Notes: generated from the sequence alone by a model not told the origin. A DNA stretch of 64,000 nucleotides from Schizochytrium sp. TIO01 (GCA_004764695.1 SMSO01000014.1:1997148-2061147), one strand, 5' to 3'. Numbered from the stretch's first letter, positions 35,701 through 46,175 are shown. Numbers and translations are program-made.

Positions 35701-35864
35701 TAATGAATGTTTTTGCCCAGAGAGATGAAGGTGCTCGATCTGCGCATGCACGTGGTCAGTGGATCCCGGCATCTCCTTACACTGCTGCAAGCCCTGCAGC
35801 ACAAGAAGCAGAATTGGCATCGCCTGAGCCTACATCGCTTCACAGATCAAGCTCATCCCAGTAA
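32796..35864 (+). CDS. Polytopic membrane protein: claudin-like 4-TM start plus two PqiA-like modules
   Basis: Single exon of 1022 residues. The first ~210 residues hold four hydrophobic segments (about 8-28, 88-112, 127-150 and 180-207). The first extracellular loop has a GLW motif with nearby cysteines (MCACGTGLWR), as in claudin/PMP22-type proteins. A hydrophilic linker follows (about 215-340). Two PqiA-like blocks come next. Block 1 (about 344-490) carries KLFTMMCLWFIPAREKLRGK then LDVLGKWSLVDAYVLCLMAV. Block 2 (about 582-720) carries a matching long helix pair and LQAWSALDVFIVSIVAAV. W-S-x-x-D is the hallmark of PqiA-family proteins, which in bacteria sit in the inner membrane beside MCE lipid-transport proteins. 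The C-terminal ~200 residues are acidic and polar, presumably cytosolic. Family membership is confident for PqiA and tentative for the claudin-like part. Substrate and location are unknown. It converges with NAE1 332 bp downstream. Confidence 0.8.
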   Translation: MARGVIAGGLFFGVFACFAFILASALPLWWYTTTELEGDMCACGTGLWRANFTWGDDLTQPDLLGGPYICSSESPRMTKGCDAPYTLQSETRSKGHAAGALSILATIASFSTLFCAFLAIAERRDLQNFRRNVLCSILSCLTAIAFEVATIVVFMGTPLFDNLGYNFQCHFIFDHALNSNPLRCQALGPSFGLAIGGCILSCFSCAMFVLAYRNPHYIDPNTGRYSMFEHTLLGARPLDPPVRPEYADCDSQCQPILAPYECQNGDDRDDHLEQHLLQSVGSSNRLDNPSHHATALDAPLSGSAALSSLQDQPETPLLLGSSNTMAHENQNKKPMCGMQSLPLSCGDFIRLFYIPTLLILNAALFTWSNCSTGATVEPDISITFPKEFRWLGHKIFPHQMDESGVVAFKDDVFNFTIFTSLRHFWSGHAYGLAILIGAFSGCWPYIKLFTMMCLWFIPAREKLRGKFLHWLDVLGKWSLVDAYVLCLMAVAFGFDADKSIAGIRVKVKMSVRPGWGVYSFVIATMISLCLSHFMTHLHRHAMESREFSPALLKSMARPPREQLSNRSYAPFPRRRRFTCSNIGQFITWFVLLGTLSNTLAGQLIRTFEFRFSGIADLILAPEKRNTTYSLVTNGLLLPEACSQGGFLSGGNWAWFMTIMYFAFAMVIPLMMLVTLAILWGVPMTLQSTKRLFHFCQILQAWSALDVFIVSIVAAVLEIGSLSEAIIASSFSEQQAGLCKFFKEIPKWMLDPILRSLGLPSIDAELEHCALFRVDAVLLEGTWLLISGIVAWALCTQLIMEFADASIVERTRILEVLSGEDEVDSDLLDPYEVFRVQSGSIWGAPESALGDDQDMLPPDNNLDQQLLENHEPSDDLPLPPSVAREGRDRVLRHHVQSMDSCIPVEAVNSSVYLRKILQAQEEGARRYVGSFGDGMYGPFPRSWWPFFNRLGVLDKVAWDKVGFDIHAALLMNVFAQRDEGARSAHARGQWIPASPYTAASPAAQEAELASPEPTSLHRSSSSQ

Positions 35865-36196
35865 TAATGGGTAATAATTATTATATCCAAAGTGCAAAAC
35901 CACACAGATAGTATCACTTAATCGTGATTTTGATCTCCTAACACTGTTTTGAAATTTGAATTTGAAGTTATATTCTGTTTTCATGTGATTCAAATACCTC
36001 ATCTTCCTTCGTGTTGCAAATGCTCGTCAAACCCTCCCCGAAAACTCAATCGATTGGTCGATTCACATGTATGAGAATAGAATGCTCTAACTTAATTTTA
36101 GTTAATCAAAAAGTATGAAATGTTGATAGTGGCAAAGTTCGCTTTATGTAAAATCAAAGATACCTTCTATGCATCAAGCAGATACAGGTATTCGTA
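35865..36196. other. Convergent 3' region between PqiA-like gene and NAE1
   Basis: 332 bp of AT-rich DNA between two stop codons on opposite strands. It must hold both polyadenylation regions. TAATAATGGGTAATAATTATTATA follows the first stop almost directly. No ORF. Confidence 0.7.
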
Positions 36197-38010
36197 TTAC
36201 ATGGCAAATGCAGCACCTGTGCATGTAATACCATTGAAAACATATGTGTTCGACAACACCACATATTGATGCGTGATGAGTTTGACAGCCTCCTGGGATG
36301 CAATACCACCAATGATTGCTGCAATATTGTGCATTTCAGTAGCACCGTAACGCACAAACTCCCTTGCATGGTCAATAGTGATATTCAAGGGAGATTCCAA
36401 ACTAAGTTCGTTCCTAATTTCTTGCGCCATGCCAAATAGATTCTGGGCTTCGCTTTCACCATTTTCTTCGAGCTCGAGATTTCCGTTTTGACCAGGGTAC
36501 CGACCACACTTTCGCAGAAAACGATCACACGCACGAAGCATCACGTAGAAAAGAAGGGGCGACTGCGGGCCGCTGTCACCAACACCATCCATGATAGCCA
36601 TCTCCATGTCCTCTTTGTTTACCTTTGCTGGGTCAATTTCATCGCGAACACAGGAACTTTCCATAACGCGAATGTGGTAGGCGTTCTTGCAAAACAGATT
36701 CACATCATCTCGTGTGAGAATTGACGAGTCAAGACCAAGTGCATTGATAAGAGTAAGGCAGCGATCATAAATATCGTTTGCATCTGCTTCAGCCTTTTCT
36801 TTATAAAGACGCTGCAGATCTACATACATGCTTGTCGTTGCAGTCATATCCGGAAGTTTACCAGACAGCGGAAGCTTTGGCGTTCCTGATTGAGACTCAA
36901 CAAAGCCCTTGAGCGCGCGGGCCATAACCCAAAAGCGAACATTGAAAGGTTCAAGCTTGAGAGGTAGTGGACCATCACCACAAATCGGGTTTTCAAACAA
37001 CTCAGCAACTTCCGGTGGGATACCCTTCGGGGTGTAAGCCAAGAAAGCATTTTGAAAAGCCTCGAGCAAATTTTCTTCCTCCCCCCAAGAACTACGAGCC
37101 TGCGACTTTACCATGTCTTTAAATTGCTTCTTTTCATCCATCGATGATGGCAGCTTGCCTTCATGCTCATTCTTCCACTTTTTAGACATTTTCAAGAGGA
37201 TAATTACAAATGGAGTGTGCTTATACTCCTTACTATCCATAGAGTCTAGGTCGACACTATCAACGTAAGTGCTAAGTTCAGGAAATGGATCTGCGATTCG
37301 TAGATCTTCCATGGGTTCTGGTGAGGGTTTTGACTCAATTACACAGTGTGTGTTGCTGATGATACGGCAAATTCCAATAAAACCATATGTACGGGCCACA
37401 ACGATAGGAACGTTGCTAGGAAAAAGAATCTCTTCGATAGCTAGAATATCGTGTTCTGCCAATTCCGTTGCAATCACCAAGGTAAAGCTACTCATTGAGC
37501 TACGCTTTTGCCTCACATACTCTACAGGGTCTGCCACCACGTAATCGCCCTTCACGTCCGGGTTGAGTTCCTGCAAAAGTTCGCAAGTCACCTGTGCTCG
37601 GTTATTGCCCTCGGTTTCTGGAGTCACAAAGAAGTTGTTGCTCAGATCAGACTTGCCAACCAGCTCATCGTCAACCACCGTAAACTTGCCAATACCAGGC
37701 AGCACAAGATTCTTCAAAGTTTCTGTTCCTGTTGGTCCCGCCTAAAGACACATTAAGCAGGGAATCAAAGCAAGCGATGTCGAAAGTTGCAGTGGCATGT
37801 CCACGTCAATCCGTGCGTTAGCCTCGAGTTCACCTATAGCTTCCCTTTTCATGCATTCTCCTCCTGTAAATACGATGATATTCCTTATCGAGCCTCGCCG
37901 CCGAGAGCACTTACCTTGAGAAGCAGGATGTGCGCCTCCGCCAAGCATTTCTGGCCATGGCTCCCCCAGAGTCGCAGCTGCCGGTCATATTTCGCTGCTG
38001 CCTCGTCCAT
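36197..38010 (-). CDS. NAE1: NEDD8-activating enzyme E1 regulatory subunit
   Basis: Two exons. Exon 1 is 37915-38010 (ATG at 38010, 32 codons: [20 protein letters not shown] and on) and ends at donor CTCAAG|GTAAGT. The 173-nt intron ends TCTTTAG at 37742, and exon 2 resumes in phase with [20 protein letters not shown]. The product is 546 residues, close to the usual 530-540. YDRQLRLWG and [10 protein letters not shown] are signature ThiF/E1 N-terminal blocks. VYVFNG-type residues near the end ([10 protein letters not shown]) and RNELSLESP match the family's adenylation-domain close. This subunit pairs with UBA3, which carries the catalytic cysteine; together they adenylate NEDD8 for cullin modification. 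The C-terminal stop is at 36197. It diverges from CEP104 with about 2.1 kb between starts. Confidence 0.95.
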
Positions 38011-40172
38011 GGTGAGACACTTGGACGTATAGTTGTAGCAAGATTTCTAGAATTCACAGCTCACGCGAGTTTGGTCTTTGCTTTCCAACGCTGCATGTAT
38101 GAAGATCTTCTACCTACTCATTAATTATCCATCTCATTTGTTTTTTTTAACACCTTAATTAAAAAAATGCTCTATTCATTCACTGTTATACTTCATCCTA
38201 TGGTCTGTGGTAGTGAATTTTCGTCAGCATCTTTCGGCGTGCAAAACACATTGTGTTGAATATTCGAACAGAATGCCGCTAGCACTTACAACTTGTTCCA
38301 CGGTAGGCGCTTCTTTAGAAGTGCCTTCCCTTGCTGCCGGATTTCGAATCGGACATTTCCATAAGTTATTAAGTTGACCCCTTTCTGATACATCTATTCT
38401 GCGTCATCCAGGCCAACGCAGAGTTCCTGGCGTATCCGGAGCGTTCTTCTGAAGTGAAGACCTAAGGAATAATACATCAAATGATGGTAGTACCATTCTA
38501 CCCGGTATCTTCGTAGAGTAGAGTATGCACAGATATAGACTTTTCCGTGAAGGAAAGACGTAAGTGGGCAAGAGCTTCGTGAGTATAACAAATTGTGTGA
38601 ACGCTTCGAACACAAATGGCAACTTGGTGGAACTTCTTCACTTTACGTCTATCTTCTTGGCTAGAACTTGACGTTCATCGTTATAGTACCACTTGGATTT
38701 ATATAAACCATCTAAAACAGTTTTCTTGTATATACTAGCCCTACTCTATCTATGGAACTGGACAAAGGGGGGTCTGGTTTCCACCCAGGAACTCGAGGCA
38801 CTGCTCGGAGCTCGAGTCGAGTCTTCAAAATAACTGGACAGTCCTCTGAAACGCAAGAACGGGTTGTATTTGCTTTAAGCTGACGTGTCTACCGTCCCCA
38901 AACCCCTAATTGCTAACCAACCCATTGCACTAAGAGAGACCTTGAAGTGATGACGCTGTTCTGGTCGCTGGCCTATTAAGTTCCTCGCGTTCGCTTTCCA
39001 GATTTGATCTCAATGTTCAGCAACCAGCAGCGCTAGAGAGGTGTGCCTCCAAGGTATTCATGAAAGCAATACCTCTCCTCCAACACTCTAATGAGATTAT
39101 CCTTCTCAAGTCTTGCACCATGCATAAGATATAGAAATTAAGTTGAGATCATGAACCCAGTGGAAAAAAGGTATGAGTGAGGCTATGCCTATTGTCATAT
39201 CCAATATAAAAAGATACGATGATCGAGGTATACAATGTGTTTTCAATGGAGCCACAATATTATCTGCATTCCCGACTAAACAGCCACAGAGTCCCACGTA
39301 CATTGAGCGAGAAAGCATAACTCTAATATACAATCACAATCGTATCCCATCAAATGATCAACTTCACAGAAGCATCATATAATATGCCTAAAAGAACAAA
39401 CATAGAACTGGTCTTTAAGCAAGCTGCCTCAAACTAGATGTTGCTGTAGTCTATGTCAGTAAGATTATGCTATCTTGGTTGATGCTGACGATGATGATGA
39501 TGTTGATTTCCAACGCCCAATCCCATGAGACTTCGTATGTACCAGCACTCATCCGAGCACTTGATTGATACATACAAGACACGTGTATTTCACCACTTCT
39601 ACACTCACAGTAAATAAATAAAGGACTTGGGTATCCTAACGGCCGCTTATGATCAATAAAACGGTCTATAAAGTTCGTGAAAACCTCTGTAGCTCTTCTC
39701 GCAGCCAATTCTATGCCGTAAACCACACATAGAAAACAATTTCGACTCTTATTATCTTATTATCAATGATCCCAGAGAATGTATTAGCCGATCAAGATAG
39801 TTATCCGCCTGAGAAGGGAAAAACTCATTGTAAATAATTGTATATCCCCGTTGCTAACTGAAATAATAGGCCTAGGTATATTATTTACCTGAAGAAAATA
39901 GTCTACTTATCGCAACAATTATTCATAGAGTATAAGTAGAACATTTTTTGTTGTACTTTTAGGATACACAGGTCAAAGTATTATTCATTTTTCTTTATTC
40001 TAGTGCTGATTTTATATTTTTATAAAAATTCAAGTCAACTTGTTTGGAAAATCGATTGTTAGCTGATTTTTTTGCAAAACGGAAACGCAAAGTTAAGTGG
40101 GCTCCTGCGCATTTGCGGAGGACTGAGGCGGTCCCTGAGGCGGGCTGCGGCGTCGTTTCTGAATTAGGAAGT
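38011..40172. other. Divergent promoter region between NAE1 and CEP104; no supported gene
   Basis: About 2.1 kb separating two start codons that point away from each other. The longest frames (38404-38622 minus, 39451-39726 minus, 39173-39382 plus) lack known motifs. GC content rises near both gene starts. A frame continuous with CEP104 extends left to 40044 without an ATG and includes a basic AKRKRKVKW stretch. That could be 5' UTR or evidence for an upstream exon. Confidence 0.55.
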
Positions 40173-43100
40173 ATGGACACTCGTGAGGAGCATGGTGGCC
40201 GCTATGACGTTGGCAGATCTAACGAAGGTCCCACGATGGTAGGCATGGCCATGAACGGCCCTCCTGCCGGTCAGCGCGAGTATCACCAAGAACAAATGCG
40301 CGGCGCAATGGCCATGAAGAAAACCCGCCCAGGAGCTGGGCAGGCAGCTGTGGCTCACAACTCTGCTCCAGGTAAAGGCCCCAAACAAATTAAGTTCGAG
40401 GTTGTATATTGCTCAGGAGAGCACCCTGAATTTCCTGCTTCAGAACTAAATGTACATTCGCCACAAACTAAGGGATGGCAATCGCCAGCATTCTGTCCGT
40501 ATCCCCAGGAGATTGGACTTGGGTTTTTGATTGGCGAAGTCGAGCTTGCACAGCTGCAGATTCTATCGCACCAATCCAACATTGCTACTAAAATTGACGT
40601 TTATGTGGGAAGAGGCGCATCTTACGAAACCTGTACCTTCAAAAGACTGGGGCATTTGAGTCTTGATAAGAACGAACGCAGCGGATATGCAGCGAGAGAG
40701 CTTAAGTCTGTTTATATTGGCAAGCAAGGCTCATTTCTGAAGCTTTTGATTCACAAGTGCCACCTTAGCAGACCTAATATCTATAATCAGACAGGCATCA
40801 TGGCCATCAACGTTCTTGGACATCCAATTGGACACATGCCGCCAAATAAAATCGGGATTGCTAATCACCATGATCCACGCTCTGAACGTCCTTCGTACCC
40901 GTCAGCTGCGGCAAGGCAGGTTCCCCCACTTCAGGATCTTGCCGTGGATATGAACTTTGATCCTGTTACTGCTAAGCTTCTACGTGAGGTCCACGAGGCA
41001 AAGGAGCGCGCTGTTGAGGAAGAGGAATACGAGTTGGCTAAGCAGCTCAAAGAAGCTGAAAGTAGACTTAAGCACATTGGAGTTAAGATTGCAAAGCTCG
41101 AGGAGGCGAAACGCGATGCTGTGGCTTGTGAAGATTATGACCAAGCAGCCATTCTCAAGCGTGATATTCAAGCAGTCAGAGGCAACCTTGAGGCAGAAAT
41201 TCATCCTCTTCTGTACAGGAGACCATCCGCTCGCCAGCCATCAAATGCTTCAATGCCTCAACAAAACCAACTGTCGCAGAGTCAACTCCAACCGCAACAG
41301 TTTAGTAATGGCGGACTCCATGGGCATCCTTATCCCAATGGCAACAGTGTGAGCAGTATGAATAGCATTCATAACAGCGGCAGCAACAATAACAACCACA
41401 ATAGCAACAGCAATTTGAGCAATCATGGAATGTACGGTTATCAAGGCGGTGACCACCAGGCTATGAATAGCATGTATAACGATAGGCCTGAGGAGAGCCC
41501 TCATTATGGTGCTGTTGGAACTGGACTTGATGACTCCCGAGAAATCGCCCCAATGCACTCGCAGCAACACACTATTGCACCGCACGAGGATGAGCGTCCG
41601 CTTCCTGTCCTTCAACACCAGAGTCCGCATGGAAATAGCCAAAATCCCCTAGGAATGCCATCGCCAAACGGCATTCACTCGGCGCGATCCACGGGCCGTT
41701 TGCCTGGCGGAGATGACGGTGCTTACAACGAGGTTGAGCCTGTTGGTCCGGCAACAGATCCTGCTATTATTCAAGAAGCTTTGTCTGGTGTTGCTGGTGC
41801 AGAGGATCTTCCCGAAGCCGAGCCTCTTCCTACCGGTCTAGGAAACGAGGTGCAACCTCTTGTTGATGCTTTTGGTGAATATCTTGTGCGTTGCTTGTAT
41901 AGTCGCCAGGTGCGTCTGCGGTCAGCTGCAATGTCGAAATTAGAGATCGATATGGACCAGAAGTTCGACTTCAGTGATGGCCGTATCTTCGGTGCAATTT
42001 GCACTGTTTGCCGTCTGTCAATCTCCGACAAGATTGCTAATATTTACATGCAGGGTGTAAAGCTTCTCGAAATGGCCAGCACAAAGGCTAACGACGCAAT
42101 GAGGCGCCAAGACATCCACCCTTTGGTGGAGCCATTGATGACTCCTATTGTGGAAAAACTGGGCAATAACGCTGCACGAATTCGTGATGCTACTTCTCAG
42201 CTTTTGCAGCATCTCGCACGCCTTAAAGCATTTGGTGTGCACCTCGTCACAGCCGCAGTTTTAAAACTACTCCGGCCTGGCAAGAGCATGTTGTGGCGCC
42301 AACTGCTTGGTCGTCTTAAACTTCTTTCTGAGATGATTCCTGAATTCGGAATGAAAGAGAACAATGGCCTTCTCCTTGAACCTGTGATGACTCTCATTAC
42401 AGCATACAATGGCCATATTCACCCGAATGCAGAAGTTCGAGAATGCGCCAAGGAGGTGGTTTTTCAGGCATATGCTCAAGTTGGCGAAGCAGTGTTACCG
42501 TACCTGACTGACTTACGTCCTAAACAAATGGAGGAATATGAGGCTGGTTTCGACCAAATTGATCAGTCACAAGGACGATCACCGACCAAAAGAGCAAATA
42601 TGCGCCACGAAGGCGATGCAAAGCCAACTGCGCGCTCTGCTCGCTCCCATGGCTCACCAACTGGGGGAAAATCTAAAAAGAGTGCTCGCAAATCCAACGG
42701 GTGGGTGGGGGGAAGCCTGGCTGGCTCACCAAACCCGCGTTTCAGAAACAGCAAAGTGTCTTCTTCGCAAGACTTTGATGATCCAAGCGCTTCTTCGCCA
42801 AAGTCCCAGGATGTCAACATTAATATCAATGTGACACATCATCAAGGTAACCGTCGTGGTAACGATGAGGACCTTCTCGACAGCCAGAATGAGCATGGCC
42901 AGGATGAGGATGAATCTTTTGAAGAGGAGCCATTTACATGCCAGTTCTGTGGTAGACACGACCCCGAGTTCACTGACGATGCACTCGATATTCATTACTG
43001 GAAAGAATGTCCAATGTTGACGAGTTGCTTGCAATGCGAGCAGGTCATCGAAGTGGCCATGCTCAATGAGCATTTGCTAAACGAATGTGAGATGAAACAC

Positions 43101-43337
43101 AACCACAAAAAATGCCCTAGGTGCGGGGAGGCAATTGCCGCACAGTACTTCAACCAGCACGTAAAACGTGCTTCATGCCGCCCAGCAAAGCCTGCATCAA
43201 AAGCAAACCGGTGCCCCCTTTGTCACGACGATGTCAAACCTGGTGAGGATGGTTGGCGAGAGCACATTCTTACACAGCCTGGCTGTACTAAGAACCCTCG
43301 AACTGAGCACTTGCGTGGCGATGAAGACTACGAGTAA
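40173..43337 (+). CDS. CEP104: Centrosomal/ciliary-tip protein CEP104
   Basis: 1054 residues from the first in-frame ATG (40173). Domains in order: an N-terminal jelly-roll domain (about 72-220) beginning KQIKFEVVYCSGEHPEFPAS; a coiled coil (about 269-344) with the UVR-like EEEEYELAKQLKEAE and CEDYDQAAILKRDI helices; an asparagine/glutamine/histidine/serine-rich linker (345-550); a TOG array domain (about 556-782) starting NEVQPLVDAFGEYLVRCLYS; a basic serine-rich linker; and C-terminal zinc fingers (about 919-1042) with FTCQFCGRH, LTSCLQCEQV, KKCPRCGEA and NRCPLCHDD plus partnering histidines. This order is that of CEP104/FAP256, which caps axonemal microtubule plus ends at the ciliary tip. 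It is intronless. It implies that the organism builds cilia, in line with DNAL4 in the same window. It converges with the serine hydrolase gene. Confidence 0.93.
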   Translation: MDTREEHGGRYDVGRSNEGPTMVGMAMNGPPAGQREYHQEQMRGAMAMKKTRPGAGQAAVAHNSAPGKGPKQIKFEVVYCSGEHPEFPASELNVHSPQTKGWQSPAFCPYPQEIGLGFLIGEVELAQLQILSHQSNIATKIDVYVGRGASYETCTFKRLGHLSLDKNERSGYAARELKSVYIGKQGSFLKLLIHKCHLSRPNIYNQTGIMAINVLGHPIGHMPPNKIGIANHHDPRSERPSYPSAAARQVPPLQDLAVDMNFDPVTAKLLREVHEAKERAVEEEEYELAKQLKEAESRLKHIGVKIAKLEEAKRDAVACEDYDQAAILKRDIQAVRGNLEAEIHPLLYRRPSARQPSNASMPQQNQLSQSQLQPQQFSNGGLHGHPYPNGNSVSSMNSIHNSGSNNNNHNSNSNLSNHGMYGYQGGDHQAMNSMYNDRPEESPHYGAVGTGLDDSREIAPMHSQQHTIAPHEDERPLPVLQHQSPHGNSQNPLGMPSPNGIHSARSTGRLPGGDDGAYNEVEPVGPATDPAIIQEALSGVAGAEDLPEAEPLPTGLGNEVQPLVDAFGEYLVRCLYSRQVRLRSAAMSKLEIDMDQKFDFSDGRIFGAICTVCRLSISDKIANIYMQGVKLLEMASTKANDAMRRQDIHPLVEPLMTPIVEKLGNNAARIRDATSQLLQHLARLKAFGVHLVTAAVLKLLRPGKSMLWRQLLGRLKLLSEMIPEFGMKENNGLLLEPVMTLITAYNGHIHPNAEVRECAKEVVFQAYAQVGEAVLPYLTDLRPKQMEEYEAGFDQIDQSQGRSPTKRANMRHEGDAKPTARSARSHGSPTGGKSKKSARKSNGWVGGSLAGSPNPRFRNSKVSSSQDFDDPSASSPKSQDVNININVTHHQGNRRGNDEDLLDSQNEHGQDEDESFEEEPFTCQFCGRHDPEFTDDALDIHYWKECPMLTSCLQCEQVIEVAMLNEHLLNECEMKHNHKKCPRCGEAIAAQYFNQHVKRASCRPAKPASKANRCPLCHDDVKPGEDGWREHILTQPGCTKNPRTEHLRGDEDYE

Positions 43338-43633
43338 GTAGGTGCTTACCTTCTTCATTTCCCCTATTACACCGTCTTTTCTGTGTCAACCAAGTTATGT
43401 TTTAAATTTGCAGCAGTCACTGTTCAGTATGCTGTTTATAACCTCATTGTACTTCCGACTTCAAACAACAAAAGAATAGAACAAAAACCATCCGAAAATT
43501 TTCGTATTAAAATCTGGGTAGATAAAAGCAAAAATATTAATTGTGTTCTCCTTCTTTCCTTTGCGCTGATTGAACACAAATCATGATATTACATTTTTTA
43601 GAAGGGCACCTTAATAGCATCGGTTATCTATTG
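43338..43633. other. Convergent 3' region between CEP104 and serine hydrolase
   Basis: 296 bp between two opposing stop codons. AT-rich, no supported gene. Confidence 0.7.
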
Positions 43634-45121
43634 CTACTTATACACTGCACCTGCAGCCTGTAGGACAGAGCTATAAAAAGCCACGGGTTCCCATGGAACG
43701 ATCAGGGGCTTAATTTGGCCAAGTCGAACAAACACGACGTTTGTCTCAGGAACAATGATAACAGCTTGCTCCTCAAAACCATGCGCTAGATATGATCCGC
43801 GAGGAAATGCATCACGCATCCAATCACGAGAGGGTTCCGTCCGACTTGGATAGGTTTTATCGCAATCGTTCAACCGTGACTTGGTTTCACCAGGACCTAC
43901 AGCAGGCCCTAGATGACCCCAAAAGTGAGCACCATACACTCCACCGGAAGTAGGTGTAGGCGCGGTAGAGAAATCCATCCAGCCTTCGGGAAGAAGACGC
44001 GTACCATTCCACACCCCGTCTTGGAGTAAAAACATACCAAATCGAGCCCAATCTCGAGCTGTAGCCCATCCAAAAGAAGACCCAATAAAAGTCCCAGCTG
44101 GATCAGTTTCTAGCACTGCACTATCCATGCCAAGCTCGTTGAAGATACTTTCTGTTGGATAGCGAAGGTAATCTTCATGGGATTTAAAGGTATTTCTCAA
44201 AAATTTTGAGAGTACATTTGTCGAATGACTTGAATAGCGAAAGCATGAGTCTTCATGAGCCGAAATACGCATGCCAATATCGTCTTGAAGAAGTTGCTGA
44301 TTAATGAATAACATTCGTGTTGCCAGGGAACCAGGGGAGTAATACTCATCAATGTCAAGGCCGTCTGTCATTCGGAGCACGCTCTCAAGATCAATCTGCC
44401 CGCGCTCATCTCGACGATATTCCGGAATGAAATCCTGCAACTTTGCTTGGAGACCTCCAGGGATTTTCCCTTCTTGAATTCGGCGTCCTATCAGAGTGTT
44501 GGTCAAGCTCTTAGTCATGGACCATCCTAGCAAAGGAGTTGTATCGTTGCATCCATCGCCATATCTTTCGTAGACAATTTGCCCATCCTTGATTAGGATT
44601 ACAGCCCGTGTATGAAGGCGTTCGTCGGCAAAATGTTCGTCAAGAGCATTTTCCAGAGCACCCATATCAATTGTGGAGCGAACTTGATTTGCATGAATTT
44701 CGTCGATTGCATCTCCAATTGGAAATAGTGCTGACGCATTCCGGTGATGTTCGATAGGATCTACAGGAGTAAAGTTTGACGCGTTGTGAAGTAATGCGCA
44801 TCCTAGACGCTCGGAACGCCAACACGCGGTTCTGGTGAGCTGTGGAAAGAATCTCGAACGAGCCAAAACACATTTTTCTTCGGGCTGCACCTCAAGAATC
44901 GAAAAGAGACGAATAGGCGGGAAGATAAACTCTGCCTCCAGCGCACTCTTAAGATCACGTCCTGCTACGAACACAATAGAACAACCTACTTTGGCGCCAT
45001 ACCCATTACTCATTTGCATTCCTTGATATATCTCTTTGTCATATTTGCTAAAGAATGCTGCAACTCCAAAGGCTACACAGACAACCACGAGTGCGAGGAA
45101 CTGTACACAACAACTCTTCAT
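43634..45121 (-). CDS. Membrane-anchored beta-lactamase-related serine hydrolase
   Basis: Single exon, 495 residues. Residues 6-25 are hydrophobic (VQFLALVVVCVAFGVAAFF), which fits a signal anchor or signal peptide. The catalytic domain has the SxxK motif at Ser201-Lys204 (LLGWSMTKSL). A YSSHS segment at Tyr296 stands where class C relatives have Y-x-N/S. TDGLDIDEYY matches the M-x-S/D-G-L loop seen in 6-aminohexanoate-dimer-hydrolase-like proteins. WATARDWARFGMFLLQDGVW is a conserved helix of the same family. A late HGFEEQAVIIVPE fits the third active-site strand. It probably cleaves an ester or amide in the secretory pathway or at the cell surface; the substrate is not predictable. Several N-x-S/T sequons in the N-terminal half (NAS, NAS) suggest glycosylation. 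It diverges from the formin gene. Confidence 0.85.
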   Translation of the reverse strand: MKSCCVQFLALVVVCVAFGVAAFFSKYDKEIYQGMQMSNGYGAKVGCSIVFVAGRDLKSALEAEFIFPPIRLFSILEVQPEEKCVLARSRFFPQLTRTACWRSERLGCALLHNASNFTPVDPIEHHRNASALFPIGDAIDEIHANQVRSTIDMGALENALDEHFADERLHTRAVILIKDGQIVYERYGDGCNDTTPLLGWSMTKSLTNTLIGRRIQEGKIPGGLQAKLQDFIPEYRRDERGQIDLESVLRMTDGLDIDEYYSPGSLATRMLFINQQLLQDDIGMRISAHEDSCFRYSSHSTNVLSKFLRNTFKSHEDYLRYPTESIFNELGMDSAVLETDPAGTFIGSSFGWATARDWARFGMFLLQDGVWNGTRLLPEGWMDFSTAPTPTSGGVYGAHFWGHLGPAVGPGETKSRLNDCDKTYPSRTEPSRDWMRDAFPRGSYLAHGFEEQAVIIVPETNVVFVRLGQIKPLIVPWEPVAFYSSVLQAAGAVYK

Positions 45122-46175
45122 CCTATTTAAGGAAAAAGATAACGCAACTTAAGATCGATAGCTTTCCCAATGTACAAAGGCACTGTCGCGTAGCGTGCAG
45201 CCTGCCTTGGCCTCAACAGACTTCGTAAAATGTTGCTCAAGACTCTGAAATGTGACGGCTACGGGTGATTGCTCTTGATTGGCCCAACGAGCTGTAAAAA
45301 GGGAGAGCGAAGTGAAGTACAATCAGTTTCCCATCAAAGATTTACCACACACACGAATTAATGTTGATGATCTGCAGCTTCCTCTCCTCGAGAACGTAAG
45401 TTGCAAGCCGCAACGACTGGTACCTACTGCTGCTTAAGCCGAATGGGCTAAACATTCAATTTTTCTTTGGCGCAGAAGTTCAAGCCCTTTTCTTCAAGAT
45501 CTTAGTGTCGGTCTTCCTTCTGTCCAATCACAATTATAAAAGAGAACAATAAGTGAATTATGGACTGCACAACCCATGTATCCGTTGATACGGACATGTT
45601 GCCACTTTTCTTTGCTTCAGTTTATTAGAGGATAAGAGAAAGACGTTCATATCAAGGCTGCTGGTAAGGCTTTTGCGAGGTCATCAGCAGCTACAAAAAG
45701 TTAAGGAACAGAAAAACTTAATGTTGTAGGAGTGTTCTGTAGCAATAGTAGTGTTCTTGAGAGAACAGTTTGCTACTTAAAACTCGTCTAAACGAAAGGA
45801 TAGGAAAGTGACTAGACATCAATCTACGCTCAAGACGCAAAAAGGAAGTGGGTGAATTGAACAGATTATTTTAAACAGAAAGATAAGAAGTACTTCTCAC
45901 ACGCCCCACGTTTACTCATACAGCTTTTTATTCATCAGCGTTCCTTCTTTTTAGTGTTCTGTCTCATCTTCTTGGTTCCTGAGGAGCAAGGGTAAAAGTG
46001 AACGTTGAAGGCCTCTACGCAGGACCTTTCAGCGTGCGAAGCCTTGCAAATTGAAATCGTACGGCAAAGAGAGAGGTGAAGGCCGGCAAACTGGAGCTGA
46101 AGCCGCGGAGCTGTTCGGCTCCAACGTTGCTGCCTGATCTTCTTGCTTAGCCGAGATCGAAGTCATTGAAATAGT
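45122..46175. other. Divergent promoter region between serine hydrolase and formin
   Basis: About 1.05 kb between two outward-pointing ATGs. No ORF of note. An in-frame TGA lies three codons upstream of the formin ATG, fixing that start. Confidence 0.7.
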
